A stretch of 16,858 nt of DNA from JBEINZ01 sp040377825 (lineage in GTDB: Bacteria; Pseudomonadota; Alphaproteobacteria; Rhizobiales; Ancalomicrobiaceae). Shown piece by piece: positions 15,428 to 16,858 of the stretch. Positions within the stretch are counted from its first letter, which is position 1. Each line of letters begins with the position of its first letter. The notes beneath the pieces are model-generated. The model worked only from the letters and a program-made list of their open reading frames with translations. It made no database searches and was not told where the DNA came from. Position numbers and translations under genes: made by a program. The stretch lies in the NCBI GenBank assembly GCA_040377825.1, contig JBEINZ010000035.1, positions 1 through 16,858 on the forward strand, given 5' to 3'.

Positions 15428-16681
15428 ATGGCCCGTTTGGTGATGAAGTTTGGCGGCACGTCCGTCGCGAATATCGAGCGCATCCGTAATGTGGCCCGGC
15501 ATGTGAAACGCGAAATCGAGGCAGGGCATAGGGTTGCGGTTGTCGTCTCCGCCATGTCCGGCGTGACCAATCAGCTGGTCGCCTACTGCCGGGAAGCTTC
15601 GGTTCTGCATGATGCGCGCGAATACGACGCCGTGGTCGCCTCGGGCGAACAGGTGACTTCGGGCTTGCTGGCGATCGTTCTGCAGGACATGGGCATTGAT
15701 GCGCGCTCCTGGCAGGGCTGGCAAATCCCGCTGAAGACCGACCGCCAGCATGGCGCCGCGCGGATCATGGACATTGACGGCTCGCTCCTGGTCGAGCGGA
15801 TCGAAGCCGGACAGGTCGCGGTCATCGCCGGGTTCCAAGGCATCGCTCCCGACAACCGAATCTCGACACTTGGTCGCGGCGGATCCGACACGTCGGCCGT
15901 CGCTATCGCCGCCGCCATCAAGGCAGATCGCTGCGATATCTATACCGACGTCGACGGCGTCTATACGACCGATCCGCGTGTCGTCCCAAAGGCCCGCCGC
16001 CTGGACAAGGTTGCCTTTGAGGAGATGTTGGAAATGGCATCTCTTGGTGCGAAAGTGTTGCAAGTACGTTCGGTCGAACTTGCAATGGTGCATAAGGTTC
16101 GAACCTTCGTGAGATCGAGCTTCGAGGATCCCGATAAGGTTGGCGTTGATGCCAACGGCAATCCGCCCGGTACCCTGATTTGCGACGAGGAAGAGATCGT
16201 GGAAGCCCAGGTTGTCACAGGCATCGCCTACTCCAAGGACGAAGCGCAGATCTCGCTACGCAACTTGGCCGATAAGCCCGGCATCGCGGCCTCGGTGTTC
16301 GGTCCCCTTGCCGAAGCCGCGATCAATGTGGACATGATCGTGCAGAACATCTCGGCCGACGGCTCCACGGCGGACATAACCTTTACCGTTCCGGCTGCCG
16401 ACCATGATCGTGCCCGAGCGGTGCTGGAAGCCGCGCGCGGTGAAATCGGCTATCAGGCAATCGAAAGCTCCGGCGACGTCGTGAAGGTTTCGGTCATTGG
16501 CATCGGCATGCGCAGCCATGCCGGCGTCGCCGCCGATACGTTCAAGGCGCTCGCCTCCAAGGGCGTCAACATCCGGGCGATCACGACTTCGGAGATCAAG
16601 CTCTCGGTCCTGATTGATGCCGCATATACCGAACTTGCCGTTCGGACTTTGCATTCCGTCTACGGTCTCGATAAGCATTGA
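15428..16681 (+). CDS. lysC: Aspartate kinase
   Basis: Aspartokinase phosphorylates aspartate, the first step toward lysine, threonine and methionine. The product has 417 residues, the usual length for the single-polypeptide bacterial type with overlapping alpha/beta reading. The ATG at 15428 gives MARLVMKFGGTSV, the normal start; the upstream codon at 15413 adds five unrelated residues, and no strong Shine-Dalgarno exists for either. The kinase domain spans about 1-245 with KFGGTS (7-12), SGEQVTS (72-78), TLGRGGSDTSA (147-157) and TDVDGVYTTDPR (173-184). Two C-terminal ACT domains (about 275-335 and 353-412) indicate feedback control by lysine and/or threonine. FGPLAEAAINVDMIVQN and ASKGVNIRAITTSEIK are the ligand-binding parts. 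It is followed after 135 bases by ptsP. Confidence 0.97.
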   Translation: MARLVMKFGGTSVANIERIRNVARHVKREIEAGHRVAVVVSAMSGVTNQLVAYCREASVLHDAREYDAVVASGEQVTSGLLAIVLQDMGIDARSWQGWQIPLKTDRQHGAARIMDIDGSLLVERIEAGQVAVIAGFQGIAPDNRISTLGRGGSDTSAVAIAAAIKADRCDIYTDVDGVYTTDPRVVPKARRLDKVAFEEMLEMASLGAKVLQVRSVELAMVHKVRTFVRSSFEDPDKVGVDANGNPPGTLICDEEEIVEAQVVTGIAYSKDEAQISLRNLADKPGIAASVFGPLAEAAINVDMIVQNISADGSTADITFTVPAADHDRARAVLEAARGEIGYQAIESSGDVVKVSVIGIGMRSHAGVAADTFKALASKGVNIRAITTSEIKLSVLIDAAYTELAVRTLHSVYGLDKH

Positions 16682-16722
16682 TTGACGGGTCCGTTCGCGT
16701 CGCGACTGGGCTTGGTTCGGTT

Positions 16723-16753
16723 CGGCGTCGATCGCATGATCGCGCCGAGTTTA
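16723..16753 (+). terminator. Hairpin between lysC and ptsP, possible weak terminator or attenuator
   Basis: CGGCGTCGATC (16723-16733) pairs with GATCGCGCCG (16738-16747) to form a 10-bp stem with one bulged T and a GCAT loop. AGTTTATAG follows, giving only three T residues in a row. It lies 41 bases after the lysC stop and 69 before the ptsP start. Partial termination is plausible. Confidence 0.4.
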
Positions 16754-16816
16754 TAGAGCGGCGGGTCGCGTTGCGGGTCGGGAACTCGGGCGCGGAAGGC
16801 CGTGGGAGAGCGGACA

Positions 16817-16858
16817 ATGCGTGGGTCCCTCGCTGCGCCGCGCGTGCTGTTGCGCCGC
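16817..16858 (+). CDS. ptsP: Start of PtsP (phosphoenolpyruvate-protein phosphotransferase), cut by the window edge
   Basis: Only 14 codons are present: MRGSLAAPRVLLRR. From memory, the M-R-G-x-L-x-x-P-R-V-L-L-R-R start is typical of alphaproteobacterial PtsP (EI-Ntr), the GAF-domain enzyme I that feeds the nitrogen phosphotransferase system, and ptsP commonly follows lysC there. GGGAGAG (16804-16810) lies 6 bases before the ATG and is a strong ribosome-binding site. None of the GAF or enzyme I domains can be seen, so the call rests on the N-terminus and position. Confidence 0.65.
   Translation, partial: MRGSLAAPRVLLRR

Overview
The window is a GC-rich chromosomal stretch from an alphaproteobacterium. 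It is almost entirely conserved housekeeping genes. The assignment rests on the gene content and neighbourhoods: xerD–accA; secA beside a parvulin, argJ and mutT; an NDUFAF5-like methyltransferase divergent from comF–grxC–nit1–DUF1178; ubiG divergent from lysC–ptsP. The encoded quinone pathway (UbiG) and the GC-rich codon use agree with this. I cannot name a genus. I see no rRNA, tRNA, CRISPR array, insertion sequence, phage gene or defence system, and I do not think the window contains a new multi-gene system.

Layout. 1-293 (minus): the N-terminal third of shikimate kinase, which stops matching that family near base 132 and runs in frame into sequence resembling a fatty-acyl-AMP ligase. This is probably a chimeric junction. 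572-2702 (plus): a 48-residue membrane protein, XerD and AccA. 2703-2937: an AT-richer, symmetry-rich spacer leading into a lipoprotein of the YafK/DpaA L,D-transpeptidase-fold family with a long Pro/Ala-rich tail (2938-4293). 4461-7277 (minus): SecA. 7628-10557 (plus): an exported parvulin isomerase, a strong intrinsic terminator, ArgJ, MutT, and a solitary Flp pilin. 10580-11503 (minus): the NDUFAF5/BioC-like protein. 11746-14246 (plus): ComF, glutaredoxin, a Nit1-type amidase and DUF1178, closely packed. 14262-15011 (minus): UbiG, preceded by an inverted pair of 45-bp palindromic repeats. 15428-16681 (plus): aspartate kinase, a hairpin, then the first 14 codons of ptsP at the right edge.

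How the genes fit together. Most are independent core functions: chromosome dimer resolution, fatty acid synthesis, Sec export and folding of exported proteins, arginine and lysine/threonine/methionine biosynthesis, and ubiquinone synthesis. Two thematic groups stand out. One is export and envelope: SecA, the periplasmic isomerase, the peptidoglycan enzyme and the pilin. The other is a redox/metabolite-repair group, in which glutaredoxin sits next to a deaminated-glutathione amidase.

Points most worth checking: the aroK junction, the repeat pair upstream of ubiG, the degenerate SAM-binding motif in the NDUFAF5 homologue, and the short aromatic motifs spaced along the transpeptidase tail.
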